Shown here in pieces: positions 34,449-42,923 of a stretch of 64,000 nt of DNA. The notes beneath the pieces were generated by a model. The model had not been told where the DNA came from. It made no database searches and saw only the letters and a list, made by a program, of their open reading frames with translations. Every line of letters starts with the position of its first letter. The first letter of the stretch is position 1. Source of the stretch: Burkholderia sp. Bp8963 (GTDB lineage: Bacteria; Pseudomonadota; Gammaproteobacteria; Burkholderiales; Burkholderiaceae); contig NZ_QTQP01000003.1 in assembly GCF_003854275.1 (NCBI RefSeq), positions 1 to 64,000 on the forward strand. Reading direction: 5' to 3'. The translations under genes were made by a program, and so were the position numbers.

Positions 34449-35243
34449 TTACTTGAGCGGTTTCGTCACGTCGATGCCGAACCACCTGTCCGAGATCTTC
34501 GTGAAGGTGCCGTCGGCCTCGAGTTGCGTCATCGCGTCGTCGATCGCCTTCTGGAACTTCGGATTGCCCTTCTTGAACGGAATGCCCGACGGGTTCGCCG
34601 AGCCGACGTTCGCGCCCGGGCGCAGCGGCAGCTGCGAATTCTTCGTCAGGTACGCGAGCATCAGGCGATCGTTGAGCGCCGCGTCGAGACGGCCGGCCGC
34701 GAGATCGCGCAGGTATTCGGGCGCGCCCGGATAGGTCTTCACGTCGATGCCCGGCACCGACTTCGCCATGTCCATGTAGTTCGTGCCGAGCGCGACGCCG
34801 AGCTTCTTGCCCTTCAGATCCTCGAGCGACTTGAACTCGCGCGTGTCGTCCTTGCGCTGGATCAGTTGCGCGGACGAGTACGTGTACGCCGGCGAGAAGT
34901 CGAGCGTTTCCTTGCGCTTGTCGGTAATGCCGACCTGGTTCACGATCACGTCGAACTTGCTTGCCTGCAGGCCGGCGATGATGCCGCTCCATTCGGTCGT
35001 GACGAATTCGGGTTTCACGCCAAGCTTGGCCGCGATGGCTTTCGCGATATCGACGTCGAAGCCGACCAGGTCACCCTGCGGGTTCTTCGAATTGAACGGC
35101 GGGAACGTGCCCTCGAGGCCGATTCGCAGCGTGCCGCGTTGCTTCACCTGGTCGAGGAGGTCGGCCGCGTGCGCGGTTGCCGCGGCAAACGATGCGCCGA
35201 TCACCCCGGCGACCAGCAGTTTCTTCAGCAGCGTAGTTTTCAT
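34449..35243 (-). CDS. Periplasmic cystine/polar amino acid-binding protein of ABC transporter
   Basis: A 264-residue family-3 solute-binding protein. The signal peptide MKTTLLKKLLVAGVIGASFA ends at AHA-AD. The mature protein starts 'LLDQVKQRGTLRIGLEGTFPPF', with 'GFDVDIAKAIAAKLGVKPEFV' and 'VNQVGITDKRKETLDFSPAYTYS', close to FliY/TcyA cystine-binding proteins. The start at 35243 gives a proper signal, and an in-frame ATG 22 codons upstream does not. The cystine assignment is by family resemblance. Confidence 0.9.
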   Translation of the reverse strand: MKTTLLKKLLVAGVIGASFAAATAHAADLLDQVKQRGTLRIGLEGTFPPFNSKNPQGDLVGFDVDIAKAIAAKLGVKPEFVTTEWSGIIAGLQASKFDVIVNQVGITDKRKETLDFSPAYTYSSAQLIQRKDDTREFKSLEDLKGKKLGVALGTNYMDMAKSVPGIDVKTYPGAPEYLRDLAAGRLDAALNDRLMLAYLTKNSQLPLRPGANVGSANPSGIPFKKGNPKFQKAIDDAMTQLEADGTFTKISDRWFGIDVTKPLK

Positions 35244-35342
35244 TGTGTATTTCCTTGCCCGGTTCGGGCGAACGATTCCGAATTCGGGTCGATAATAGCA
35301 AAAATGCAATCGACCTCTAAATATCGTTTGTTTATTCCTATA

Positions 35343-36380
35343 TTACGATGCGCACTGGCGGGCGACGGCCTTCACGCATTCGGCGACGAGGGCCGGGCCG
35401 CGGTAGATGAATCCCGTGTACAGCTGGACGAGCGACGCGCCGGCCGCGAGCTTCGCCTGAGCATCCTCGCCGGAGAAGATGCCGCCGACGCCTATGATCG
35501 GCACCGCGCTGCCGACTTCGGCATGCAGCTTGCGGATCACCTCGTTCGACGCCTCGAACACCGGCCGTCCGGACAGGCCGCCGGCCTCGTCCGCGTGCGG
35601 CAGGCCCTGCACCGCGGCGCGCGACAGCGTCGTGTTGGTCGCGATCACCGCTTCGATCTTGTGGCGCAGCAGCGTGTTGGCGATTTCCTTGACCTGCTCG
35701 TCGTCGAGATCCGGCGCGATCTTCAGCGCGAGCGGCACGAGCTTGCCGTGCAGGTCGGCGAGACGCTGCTGCTTGTCCTTCAGCGCCGCGAGCAGGGCGT
35801 CGAGCTCGCCTGCGCCCTGCAGCTGGCGCAGGTTCTTCGTGTTCGGCGACGAGATGTTGATCGTCACGTAGCTCGCGAACGGATAGACGCGCTCGAGGCA
35901 GTACAGGTAATCGTCGGCGGCGCGCTCGATCGGCGTGTCGGCGTTCTTGCCGATGTTCAGGCCGAGGATGCCGCGGTAGCGGGCGGCCTGGACGTTCTTC
36001 ACGAACTGGTCGACGCCGCTGTTGTTGAAGCCCATCCGGTTGATCAGCGCGTCGGCCTGCGGCAGCCGGAACATGCGCGGGCGCGGGTTGCCGGGCTGCG
36101 GGCGCGGCGTGACGGTGCCGACCTCGATGAAGCCGAAGCCGAGCGCCGCGAGGCCGTCGATCGCTGCGCCGTCCTTGTCGAGACCGGCCGCGAGGCCGAC
36201 CGGGTTGCGAAACGTGAGCCCCATCACGGTGCGCGGCGCGTCGGGCACGCGGGCCGACAGCGCGCAGGCGAGGCCCGTGCGGCCGGCCGCGCCGAGTGCG
36301 CGCAGCGTGAGGTGGTGAGCGTCTTCCGCATCCATCTTGAACAGGGATGCGCGGGCGAGCGGATAGAGGGAACTGAACAC
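35343..36380 (-). CDS. pyrD: Dihydroorotate dehydrogenase (quinone), class 2
   Basis: This 345-residue PyrD oxidises dihydroorotate to orotate with quinone as acceptor at the inner membrane. The N-terminal membrane-associating helix region ('[24 protein letters not shown]') marks class 2. FMN and substrate motifs: '[13 protein letters not shown]', '[13 protein letters not shown]', '[15 protein letters not shown]' (catalytic Ser) and '[20 protein letters not shown]'. It lies downstream of aat and bpt in the same direction, a familiar Burkholderia arrangement. Confidence 0.97.
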   Translation of the reverse strand: MFSSLYPLARASLFKMDAEDAHHLTLRALGAAGRTGLACALSARVPDAPRTVMGLTFRNPVGLAAGLDKDGAAIDGLAALGFGFIEVGTVTPRPQPGNPRPRMFRLPQADALINRMGFNNSGVDQFVKNVQAARYRGILGLNIGKNADTPIERAADDYLYCLERVYPFASYVTINISSPNTKNLRQLQGAGELDALLAALKDKQQRLADLHGKLVPLALKIAPDLDDEQVKEIANTLLRHKIEAVIATNTTLSRAAVQGLPHADEAGGLSGRPVFEASNEVIRKLHAEVGSAVPIIGVGGIFSGEDAQAKLAAGASLVQLYTGFIYRGPALVAECVKAVARQCAS

Positions 36381-36522
36381 GGCGAGTGGGCGGAAAGCCA
36401 GAATGATGACAACCCGCTATTTTACCGGGAGTTGCGCGGCAGAGGCTCGCTTCGCTTTGAGCGCGGGCAGGCCGGGGGTGCGGCCGGCGCGTATGCGCGT
36501 GATGCCGCGTGGCGCGCGCGCG

Positions 36523-37353
36523 TCAGGACGTGCCGGAATGACCGCCAGGCAGCGGCGCGCGTGCGAGCGCCGCATCGACGGGAGGCAGGTCGACGCGTTC
36601 CGGATCGAGCACCTTCCAGCGGCCGTCGATCAGGCCTTCGAGCGGATGGAAGTTCGCCTTGTACGCCATCTTCGGGCTTTCGCGGATCCAGTAGCCGAGA
36701 TACACGTACGGCAGGCCGAGGCTTCTCGCCTGCTCGATCTGCCAGAGGATGTTGTAGGTACCGTAGCTCGTGTGCGGATCGTCCGGCTCGAAGAACGTGT
36801 AGACGGACGACAGCCCGTCACCGAGGATGTCGATCATGCTGATCATGCGCAGCTTGCCTGGCTCACCGCCCGGCGTATCGAGGTCGCGGAATTCGACGAG
36901 GCGCGAATTGATCCGGCTCTGCAGCAGGAACTGTTCGTACTGGTCGCGGCTGTCGCGGTCCATCCCGCCGCCCGCGTGGCGGGCGGACTGGTAGCGCATG
37001 TAGAGCGCGTAGTGCTCTTCGTCGTAATGCAGCGGAGACACCGTCGCGACGAGCGCGCGGTGCCGTTTCCACATGCGCCGCTGCGTGCGGTTCGGCTCGA
37101 ATGCCGCGACCGGCACACGCACCGGCACGCACGCACGGCAGCCGTCGCAATACGGCCGGTAGGTGAACACGCCGGAGCGGCGGAAGCCTGCCTTGACGAG
37201 TTCTGTGTAGATGTCGGAGTTGATCAGGTGGCTCGGCGTCGCGACCTGCGAGCGCGCGATGCGGCCGTCCAGATAGCTGCACGGGTAGGGCGCCGTTGCA
37301 TAGAATTGCAGCGCCGAAAGCGGTGAAAGCGGCAGCTCAGTCGGGTGAGTCAT
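36523..37353 (-). CDS. bpt: Aspartate/glutamate leucyltransferase (Bpt/Ate family)
   Basis: A 276-residue aminoacyl-tRNA-protein transferase of the N-end rule pathway, which adds Leu (Bpt) to N-terminal Asp/Glu to mark proteins for ClpAP. N-terminal '[12 protein letters not shown]' and the cysteine cluster '[16 protein letters not shown]' are conserved, and the C-terminal GNAT-like half has '[23 protein letters not shown]'. Its partner aat lies just upstream, separated by the inserted cassette and aat remnant described here. Confidence 0.94.
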   Translation of the reverse strand: MTHPTELPLSPLSALQFYATAPYPCSYLDGRIARSQVATPSHLINSDIYTELVKAGFRRSGVFTYRPYCDGCRACVPVRVPVAAFEPNRTQRRMWKRHRALVATVSPLHYDEEHYALYMRYQSARHAGGGMDRDSRDQYEQFLLQSRINSRLVEFRDLDTPGGEPGKLRMISMIDILGDGLSSVYTFFEPDDPHTSYGTYNILWQIEQARSLGLPYVYLGYWIRESPKMAYKANFHPLEGLIDGRWKVLDPERVDLPPVDAALARAPLPGGHSGTS

Positions 37354-37377
37354 GGGCAGCTCTCGATGCAGGAATGG

Positions 37378-37570
37378 AGTGCCGCGCTAGCGCCTGCACC
37401 CGGTTGGGGCCGCCGGTTCGCTGCGGCCCGCCAGCGCGGCGAGCGCGCGCATGTCGAACTGCGAGAATCGGCGGTTCGGCAACCGCGCGGCGCACGTGAG
37501 CGACGAAGGCCTTGCGTGCGATCTCGCGGACGCCGAGCGGCGCTAGATGCGACGTGTTCTGCAGGCAGCT
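37378..37570 (-). pseudogene. Remnant copy of the aat 3' end
   Basis: The minus strand encodes '[33 protein letters not shown]', almost the same as '[33 protein letters not shown]' of intact aat. A 2-base deletion then shifts the frame. In the other frame the original end ('[16 protein letters not shown]' and TAG) can still be read. The DNA is clearly diverged from the intact gene (very roughly 80% identical by eye), so it is not a fresh duplication. It sits directly upstream of bpt, where the aat end normally lies. Confidence 0.85.
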
Positions 37571-37906
37571 CAGCATCGACTTCCCGCAAAAACCGTTATA
37601 AATCAATATCGTGCGTTTCGACTTCCGGCACATTTTACGCCGGGTGGCAACGCACCCGGCTACAGGAAAATTAACATGAAAACGGGGCTAAATGCATCAT
37701 GTCTAGCCTCAACAATAGGCTCATCGAACGGGCGCGACCAGCCAAGAATAAGGGGGACACGTTTCTGCCGAGCGGCGACGGATCGGGATTGAGCGGATTG
37801 CCGTCCGGATTCGGCGATCGATTTCGGCGCCTTGGCAACGATTTTTGCATTCGACACACGCGACTGCCGGTCCAAAGGGGATCGATCAGGCGGCGGTCGT
37901 GATATG
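37571..37906. other. Non-coding left part of the cassette between the two aat ends
   Basis: About 336 bases of lower GC content than the neighbours. Frames at 37699-37902 (plus) and 37660-37914 (minus) are open, but neither has recognisable content or a good ribosome site. Nothing is called except the downstream LexA box. Confidence 0.4.
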
Positions 37907-37922
37907 CTGTACATTCATACAG
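37907..37922. promoter_or_regulatory. LexA-type (SOS) box
   Basis: CTGTACATTCATACAG is a perfect CTGT-N8-ACAG, the LexA operator consensus of gamma- and betaproteobacteria. It ends 16 bases before the ATG at 37939, a position where bound LexA would block transcription of the two-gene cassette. Confidence 0.7.
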
Positions 37923-37938
37923 TGTTTCGCATGCAGCC

Positions 37939-38154
37939 ATGCCGACGTGGGAATACATTTTGGCGTTCGTCGACGATGACGGCACGCGCGTTCATATTGC
38001 CAGCCGAAAGACGGAACGCGAGTTCGCGGATTGGCGCGGCGTGATGCGTGCGGTTCTGGAGATGTGCATGTCGTTCGACCGCCGCACGTGGCTGGAAGGC
38101 GACCTGGCGTTTCAGTGCAAGGAGGCAATCCTCGCAAGTGGCGGGCAGGCGTGA
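37939..38154 (+). CDS. Small protein of unknown function behind a LexA box
   Basis: A 71-residue, soluble-looking protein (MPTWEYILAFVDDDGTRVHI..., ending 'FQCKEAILASGGQA'), rich in charged and aromatic residues, with a compact alpha/beta look. I do not recognise a family. Its stop overlaps the GTG start of the next gene (GTGA), so the pair is an operon. The LexA box 17 bases upstream suggests SOS induction. It lies inside the cassette between intact aat and its remnant, in the opposite orientation to aat. Confidence 0.65.
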   Translation: MPTWEYILAFVDDDGTRVHIASRKTEREFADWRGVMRAVLEMCMSFDRRTWLEGDLAFQCKEAILASGGQA

Positions 38155-38318
38155 AAACCGCGAGCACCACGGTTTCGCTGATCGGCGGCATTGCAGTCCT
38201 GCTGATGCTGCTGCACACGTTCGGATTCATCGACTTCAAGGTGTGCGTCGCATGGCCAGGCGAGTGCCGTGTCGAAGTCATCCACAAGAGCGTGTCCGCA
38301 GGCACCGCGGGAGGCTGA
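38151..38318 (+). CDS. Small single-pass membrane protein (GTG start)
   Basis: A 55-residue product: a short basic N-terminus (MKTASTT), one hydrophobic helix at about residues 8-28 ('VSLIGGIAVLLMLLHTFGFI') and a polar tail containing two cysteines ('VCVAWPGECRVEV'). The GTG overlaps the previous stop codon, and AAGGAGG lies about 30 bases upstream, so translational coupling is likely. No family is recognised. A small helix protein under apparent SOS control recalls TisB-type peptides, but that is analogy only. Confidence 0.55.
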   Translation: MKTASTTVSLIGGIAVLLMLLHTFGFIDFKVCVAWPGECRVEVIHKSVSAGTAGG

Positions 38319-38323
38319 TGAGT

Positions 38324-38516
38324 TGCCGCGCTAGCGCCCGTCGCCGGCCGGAGCCGCCGGTTCGCTGCGGCCCGCCAGCGCGGCGAGCACGCGCTTGTCG
38401 AACTGCCACGAAATCGGCGGTTCGGCGATCGCGCGACGCACGTGAGCGACGAAGGCCTTGCGTGAAATCTCGCGGCCGCCGAGCGACGCCAGATGCGACG
38501 TGTTCTGCTGGCAATC
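38324..38516. repeat. aat 3'-end direct repeat, intact partner
   Basis: The last part of aat, repeated in diverged form at 37378-37570 in the same orientation. The two copies bound the roughly 750-base cassette. Confidence 0.8.
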
Positions 38517-39095
38517 GATCATCTCCAGTCCGCAGTCGCGAAGGTGGGCGACGAGCGCGGCCAGCGCGATCTTCGACGCGTCGGTCTCGTCCGCATACAT
38601 CGATTCGCCGAAGAACATCCTTCCGAATGCGACGCCGTAAAGCCCGCCGATGCGCCGTCCGTCGCGCCAGGTCTCGATACTGTGCGCGTTGCCCGAGCGG
38701 TGGAGCGACGTGTACGCGTCGATGATCTCCGCGGTGATCCACGTGCCGCGCTGCCCGCGGCGCGGCGCCTGTGCGCACGCGCGCATCACGCCCGCGAAGT
38801 CGTGATCGACGCGCACTTCCCACGCGGGCTCGCGCAGCACGCGCCGCAGCGTCTTCTTCAGCGACGGCGATACCTTGAATTCGGCCGGCACGAGGATCAT
38901 CCGCGGGTCGGGGCTCCACCACAGCACGGGTTGGCCGTCTGAATACCACGGGAAGATGCCGCGCTGGTACGCGTCGATGAGGCGCGACGGCAGCAGGTCC
39001 GCGCTGGCGGCCAGGAGGCCGGGCGCGCCGGTCGCGGGGCCGAGCGCGCGCTCGACGGGCGGAAACGGATCGTCCGGACCGAGCCAGGGGACCAT
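38331..39095 (-). CDS. aat: Leucyl/phenylalanyl-tRNA-protein transferase
   Basis: A 254-residue Aat that transfers Leu or Phe from tRNA to N-terminal Arg/Lys, feeding ClpAP degradation. Motifs: '[26 protein letters not shown]', '[25 protein letters not shown]', '[18 protein letters not shown]' and '[20 protein letters not shown]'. The ATG at 39095 fits the family start. The longer frame to 39617 overlaps the NUDIX gene. The C-terminal region has a diverged second copy beyond the cassette, so the 3' end of this intact gene may itself have been replaced. Confidence 0.95.
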   Translation of the reverse strand: MVPWLGPDDPFPPVERALGPATGAPGLLAASADLLPSRLIDAYQRGIFPWYSDGQPVLWWSPDPRMILVPAEFKVSPSLKKTLRRVLREPAWEVRVDHDFAGVMRACAQAPRRGQRGTWITAEIIDAYTSLHRSGNAHSIETWRDGRRIGGLYGVAFGRMFFGESMYADETDASKIALAALVAHLRDCGLEMIDCQQNTSHLASLGGREISRKAFVAHVRRAIAEPPISWQFDKRVLAALAGRSEPAAPAGDGR

Positions 39096-39105
39096 GGGCC
39101 GCGGT

Positions 39106-39651
39106 TCAGCCGTTGCGCAGCGAGCGGAAGATGTCGCCGGTGTGCACGCCATAGTCGCCGGCGGCACGATCGGCAAAGAAGAATCGCAGGGTCTGGCTGA
39201 CGGTCGGGAACGCGATCTCGTCCCACGGGATGTCGGACTCGTCGAAGAGCTTGACCTCGAGGCTTTCCTCGCCGGCCTCGAACGCGGGGTCGGTGAGCCG
39301 TGCCAGGTAGAACAGATGCACCTGGTGCACGTGCGGCACGTTGAGCAGCGTAAACAGGCTCTGCACCTCGACGCGCGCACCGGCCTCCTCGAGCGTCTCG
39401 CGCGCGGCGGCCTCGGCCGTCGTCTCGCCCATCTCCATGAAGCCCGCCGGCAGGGTCCAGAAGCCATAGCGCGGCTCGATCGCACGGCGGCACAGCAGCA
39501 CCTGCTCGCCCCACACGGGGACCGTGCCGACGACATTGCGCGGGTTCTGGTAATGGATCGTGCCGCAGTGATCGCAGACGAAGCGCTCGCGGTTGTCGCC
39601 CGGCGGGATGCGCGCAATGACTTCGTGACCGCAGACGGAGCAGAATTTCAT
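39106..39651 (-). CDS. NUDIX hydrolase with N-terminal zinc ribbon
   Basis: A 181-residue protein: the zinc ribbon 'FCSVCGHEV...[11 protein letters not shown]' (two CxxC pairs) precedes a NUDIX domain with the box '[22 protein letters not shown]' (GX5EX7REXXEE pattern). Members hydrolyse NADH, ADP-ribose or other nucleoside diphosphate derivatives, and the zinc-ribbon architecture recalls NudC/YjaD-like enzymes. It lies 10 bases upstream of aat and probably shares its transcript. Confidence 0.9.
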   Translation of the reverse strand: MKFCSVCGHEVIARIPPGDNRERFVCDHCGTIHYQNPRNVVGTVPVWGEQVLLCRRAIEPRYGFWTLPAGFMEMGETTAEAAARETLEEAGARVEVQSLFTLLNVPHVHQVHLFYLARLTDPAFEAGEESLEVKLFDESDIPWDEIAFPTVSQTLRFFFADRAAGDYGVHTGDIFRSLRNG

Positions 39652-39804
39652 GTCGAATGGAAGGGACGAGGTGTTGCGAGTGTATCACCCGCGACGAGCA
39701 TTCTCGAACGGCGGCGTCGCGTGATGCGACGGTGCATGCGTGCGCGGCGGAGCGGAGGAGGCGGAGACGAAAGGCGCGATAAAAGCGGCGAAGCGCGCGT
39801 GAAA

Positions 39805-39836
39805 AACAAAAAGCCCGGCGCTTGGGCCGGGCTTTC
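39805..39836 (-). terminator. Terminator after tRNA-fMet (minus strand)
   Basis: AAAGCCCGGC pairs with GCCGGGCTTT around a 6-base loop. The minus strand continues TTTTTGTTTTT. Confidence 0.75.
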
Positions 39837-39854
39837 TGCATGAATCGGGACGCT

Positions 39855-39931
<77 letters not shown>

Positions 39932-39947
39932 TCCGTCGAAGAGATGA

Positions 39948-39976
39948 ATTATAAGGACATACCCGAACGCGTGCAA
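39948..39976 (-). promoter_or_regulatory. Promoter of tRNA-fMet copy 1
   Basis: Minus-strand TTGCAC (39971-39976), 17-base spacer and TATAAT (39948-39953), ending about 17 bases before the tRNA. Confidence 0.8.
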
Positions 39977-40117
39977 GCACTTTCTGACAACAGGCTTGTG
40001 GGGCCGGTACGGCAGGGCGTGCGCTAGAATCGAGCGGTTTGTGTCGTCATTCATGCAGCACGGCTGCGCGCGATCGCAGCGATAGCGGCTGCGTCCACTT
40101 TTCGCTCTGACGGATTC

Positions 40118-40615
40118 ATGGATATCGCTCTCGATCTGCAATCGATCGGCGCGCAGGAACAGGCGCTCGTCTTTCCCCAATTCGATGCCGGCCGCGCCTG
40201 GACGCTCGGCAACCGGCTGTACGCACTCGCTGCTTCGCGCGGCCACGCGGTGGCGATCGACGTCGGCACCTTCGGGCAGACGCTGTTCTTCGCGGCGCTG
40301 AACGGCGCGACGCCGGACAACGCGGACTGGGTGCGCCGCAAGCGCAATGTCGTCGCGCATTTTCGTCGCAGCTCGTATGCGATCGGACTGCGGATGCAGC
40401 AGGCAGGCGCGACGCTCGCAGACAAGCACGGGCTGCCGCTGGCCGAATATTCGCCGCACGGCGGCGCGTTTCCGTTGACCGTCGCGGGCGCTGGCGTGAT
40501 CGGCACGGTGACGGTTTCCGGGCTGCCGCAACGCGCGGATCACGAATTCGTCGTCGAGGTGCTGTGCGCGGAACTCGGCCTCGACTATGCGGCGCTGGCG
40601 CTCGCAAGGAGCTGA
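40118..40615 (+). CDS. Heme-degrading-domain (GlcG/HbpS, UPF0303) protein
   Basis: A 165-residue protein of the UPF0303 branch of the DUF336/HbpS-like fold: '[32 protein letters not shown]', '[25 protein letters not shown]', '[21 protein letters not shown]' and '[24 protein letters not shown]'. Members are widespread cytosolic proteins of uncertain function, some binding heme or corrinoids. It lies 3 bases upstream of the SMR transporter gene. Confidence 0.88.
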   Translation: MDIALDLQSIGAQEQALVFPQFDAGRAWTLGNRLYALAASRGHAVAIDVGTFGQTLFFAALNGATPDNADWVRRKRNVVAHFRRSSYAIGLRMQQAGATLADKHGLPLAEYSPHGGAFPLTVAGAGVIGTVTVSGLPQRADHEFVVEVLCAELGLDYAALALARS

Positions 40616-40618
40616 GCG

Positions 40619-40957
40619 ATGCAGATTCCAGGTTATGCATGGCTCGCGATCGCGATCGTCGCGGAGGTGATCGGCACGTCCGCGCTGCGCGCGGCGGACG
40701 GCTTCACGCGCCTGTGGCCGTCGCTGCTCGTCGTGGCGGGCTACGCCACCGCGTTCTATTGCCTGTCGCTGACCCTGAAGACGATGCCGGTCGGCATCAT
40801 CTATGCGGTCTGGTCGGGCGCCGGCATCGTGCTGATCACGCTCGTCGCGATGCTGCTGTATCGTCAGGTGCCGGATCTGCCGGCGGTGATCGGCCTGTCG
40901 CTGATCGTCGCGGGCGTCGTCGTCCTGAACCTGTTCTCGAAGATGCAGGCGCACTGA
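40619..40957 (+). CDS. Small multidrug resistance (SMR) family transporter
   Basis: A 112-residue protein with four membrane helices. The conserved membrane Glu of the SMR proton/drug site lies in helix 1 ('WLAIAIVAEVIGTSALRAADGF'), and 'MPVGIIYAVWSGAGIVLI' is the helix 3 signature. It is an EmrE/QacE-type exporter or a guanidinium exporter, and substrate is not decidable by eye. It is probably cotranscribed with the preceding gene. Confidence 0.92.
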   Translation: MQIPGYAWLAIAIVAEVIGTSALRAADGFTRLWPSLLVVAGYATAFYCLSLTLKTMPVGIIYAVWSGAGIVLITLVAMLLYRQVPDLPAVIGLSLIVAGVVVLNLFSKMQAH

Positions 40958-40979
40958 CCGTGCGTCCGCAACCCGCCGG

Positions 40980-42131
40980 ATGGCTCCCATGACCGAATCC
41001 ACCCTCGTCGATTCCACCCAGCCCGATGTGCGCGCGTTCGTCGCGAACCGCATCGGCTTTCTCGAGCTGAACCGGCCGAAGGCGCTCAACGCGCTGTCGG
41101 TCGCGATGATCCGCACGATGCATGCGGCACTCGACGCCTGGCGCGACGATCCGGAAGTCGTCGCGGTCGTCGTATACAGCCCGCACACGCGTGCGTTCTG
41201 CGCGGGCGGCGACGTGCGCTACTTTCACGAAGCGTGGCAGCGAGGCGACCGCGATGCGGTCGATACGTTCTTCATCGAGGAATACACGCTGAACCATGCG
41301 ATCTTCTCCTATCCGAAGCCTTACATCGCGCTGATGCAGGGTGTCGTGATGGGTGGGGGCATGGGCATCTCGCAGGCGGCGCGGCATACGGGCGGGCTGC
41401 GGGTCGTCACCGATTCGACGAAGATGGCGATGCCGGAGACGCGCATCGGCCTGTTCCCCGACGTCGGGATGAGCTGGTTCCTTGCGCGCACGCCCGGTGC
41501 GATCGGCCGCTACCTCGCGGTGACCGGCGCGACGCTAGACGCCGCGGGGGCGCTGTACGCGCAGCTCGCCGACGTCTACGTGCCCGACGCCGCGCTGCCG
41601 GCGCTGCTCGACGCGCTGCGTCACGAGCGCTTCGACAGCGGTGCGCAAGCGGTCGAGTGTGTCGCGGCGGCTGCCGCCGCGCACAAGGTCGTGCCGACCG
41701 TCGATACGTCGGCGCTCGCCACCGCGCGCGTCGGCATCGACCGGCATTTCGCGCAGCCCGATCTCGTCGCGATTCTCGCGTCGCTCGACGCGGAACAGGA
41801 TTGCGCGGCCGTCGACGCGTGGGTCGAGAAGGCGACACATGCGATGCGCAGCCAGTTGTCGCCGCTGTCGATGGCCGTGTCGCTCGAACTCGTCGAGCGC
41901 GCGCGCGGCGCAACGATGGCCGACTGTCTGCGGCGCGATCTCGACCTGACGCGTTCGACGTTCGCGCGCGGCGACGTGATCGAAGGCGTGCGTGCGCTGA
42001 TCGTCGACAAGGACCAGCGGCCGGTCTGGCGCTTCAAGTCGATCGACGAGGTCGATCGTGCGGACGTGCTGGCGATGTTCGACAGCCCGTGGACGCCCGA
42101 TACGCATCCGCTGCGGAATCTGAAGGACTGA
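40980..42131 (+). CDS. Enoyl-CoA hydratase/3-hydroxyisobutyryl-CoA hydrolase-like protein
   Basis: A 383-residue crotonase-fold enzyme. The oxyanion-hole motifs are 'HTRAFCAGGDVRYFHEAWQRGD' and 'GVVMGGGMGISQAARHTGGLRVV', and the catalytic-Glu region is 'MAMPETRIGLFPDVGMSWFLAR'. The long C-terminal part ('SQLSPLSMAVSLELVERARG', 'RGDVIEGVRALIVDKDQRPVW') is typical of 3-hydroxyisobutyryl-CoA hydrolases of valine breakdown rather than plain hydratases. A second ATG three codons in is equally possible as start. Confidence 0.88.
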   Translation: MAPMTESTLVDSTQPDVRAFVANRIGFLELNRPKALNALSVAMIRTMHAALDAWRDDPEVVAVVVYSPHTRAFCAGGDVRYFHEAWQRGDRDAVDTFFIEEYTLNHAIFSYPKPYIALMQGVVMGGGMGISQAARHTGGLRVVTDSTKMAMPETRIGLFPDVGMSWFLARTPGAIGRYLAVTGATLDAAGALYAQLADVYVPDAALPALLDALRHERFDSGAQAVECVAAAAAAHKVVPTVDTSALATARVGIDRHFAQPDLVAILASLDAEQDCAAVDAWVEKATHAMRSQLSPLSMAVSLELVERARGATMADCLRRDLDLTRSTFARGDVIEGVRALIVDKDQRPVWRFKSIDEVDRADVLAMFDSPWTPDTHPLRNLKD

Positions 42132-42153
42132 CTGAAGGACTGACGGACGCCAG

Positions 42154-42582
42154 TCAATCACCGCCCGCGTCGTCGGACATGAACGCGCGCATGAACACGA
42201 GCGCGCCCCAGCCCCACATCGCGTTCGCCGCGAAGCCGACCGCGAGCACGGGCAGCATGTTGCCCGACGGCCAAGTGCCGCGCAGCGGATCGATTGCGAA
42301 CACGCGCGCGGCGGTCAGGACCATCCCGCCAAACACCAGCGCGCCGATCCACGGCGCTTCGCGTTCCGGCGACACGCGCAGCAGCCACGCCATCGGAATC
42401 GCGCAGCATGCGCTGATCAGCGCGTTCGCGACAAATTCAGGAATGCCGAGCGGCGCGAACGGTGTGGTCGAGAAGCCGGCCGCGGCGATCAGGTCGGCGG
42501 TATGCAACAGCGCGAGCGTCGCTTCGCGAAAGAAAAGGGCGGCCAGGAAGCCGGACAGGAACGGCAGGATGACTTTCTGCAT
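42154..42582 (-). CDS. Conserved small integral membrane protein of unknown function
   Basis: A 142-residue protein (or 146 if the ATG at 42594 is used) with about four hydrophobic segments ('LPFLSGFLAALFFREATLAL', 'ALISACCAIPMAWLL', 'GALVFGGMVLTAARVFAI', 'LPVLAVGFAANAMWGWGAL'). I do not recognise a characterised family. It is convergent with the crotonase gene and divergent from ssuD. Confidence 0.7.
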   Translation of the reverse strand: MQKVILPFLSGFLAALFFREATLALLHTADLIAAAGFSTTPFAPLGIPEFVANALISACCAIPMAWLLRVSPEREAPWIGALVFGGMVLTAARVFAIDPLRGTWPSGNMLPVLAVGFAANAMWGWGALVFMRAFMSDDAGGD

Positions 42583-42923
42583 CGATGAGTGCACCGCAAA
42601 CGCGCGTGGCCGGGGCCGTCCGCGCGGAATTGTTCGGAATGGTGCGTCATTATAGGGCGCGCTCGACCCGACATTCGCTCCAGCGTCGTGCTAAGCACGA
42701 AAGCGGAAAACCTAAGCTCAAAAAAATCGTTCCAAAGCCCACCCCCTGTCCCTAGACTGATTTCCCAGAAACAGCCGCGTTTTTCGCGTATTTGCCCGCC
42801 GCGCGGCCGACCGGCAGCACATCCCGATTCGAACCCGCACCATGCATGCGCCGCGCGCCCGCGGCGCGAGCAGGGGCGCGTTTTATCCCAATTCTGGCAA
42901 GGACAGTCACGCAGGAGCAGCAG
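42583..42923. promoter_or_regulatory. ssu operon upstream region with putative promoter
   Basis: About 340 bases without a gene. A plausible sigma70 promoter is TTCCAA (42730-42735), a 17-base spacer and TAGACT (42753-42758), about 165 bases before ssuD. The long leader leaves room for a CysB/SsuR-type sulfur regulator site, which I could not delimit. Confidence 0.5.

Noticed and set aside
34404-36842. Long plus-strand open frame (over 800 codons)
   Set aside because: It runs antisense to the binding-protein gene and pyrD. It is low-complexity Arg/Glu/Val-rich, typical of GC-rich codon-phase artefacts.
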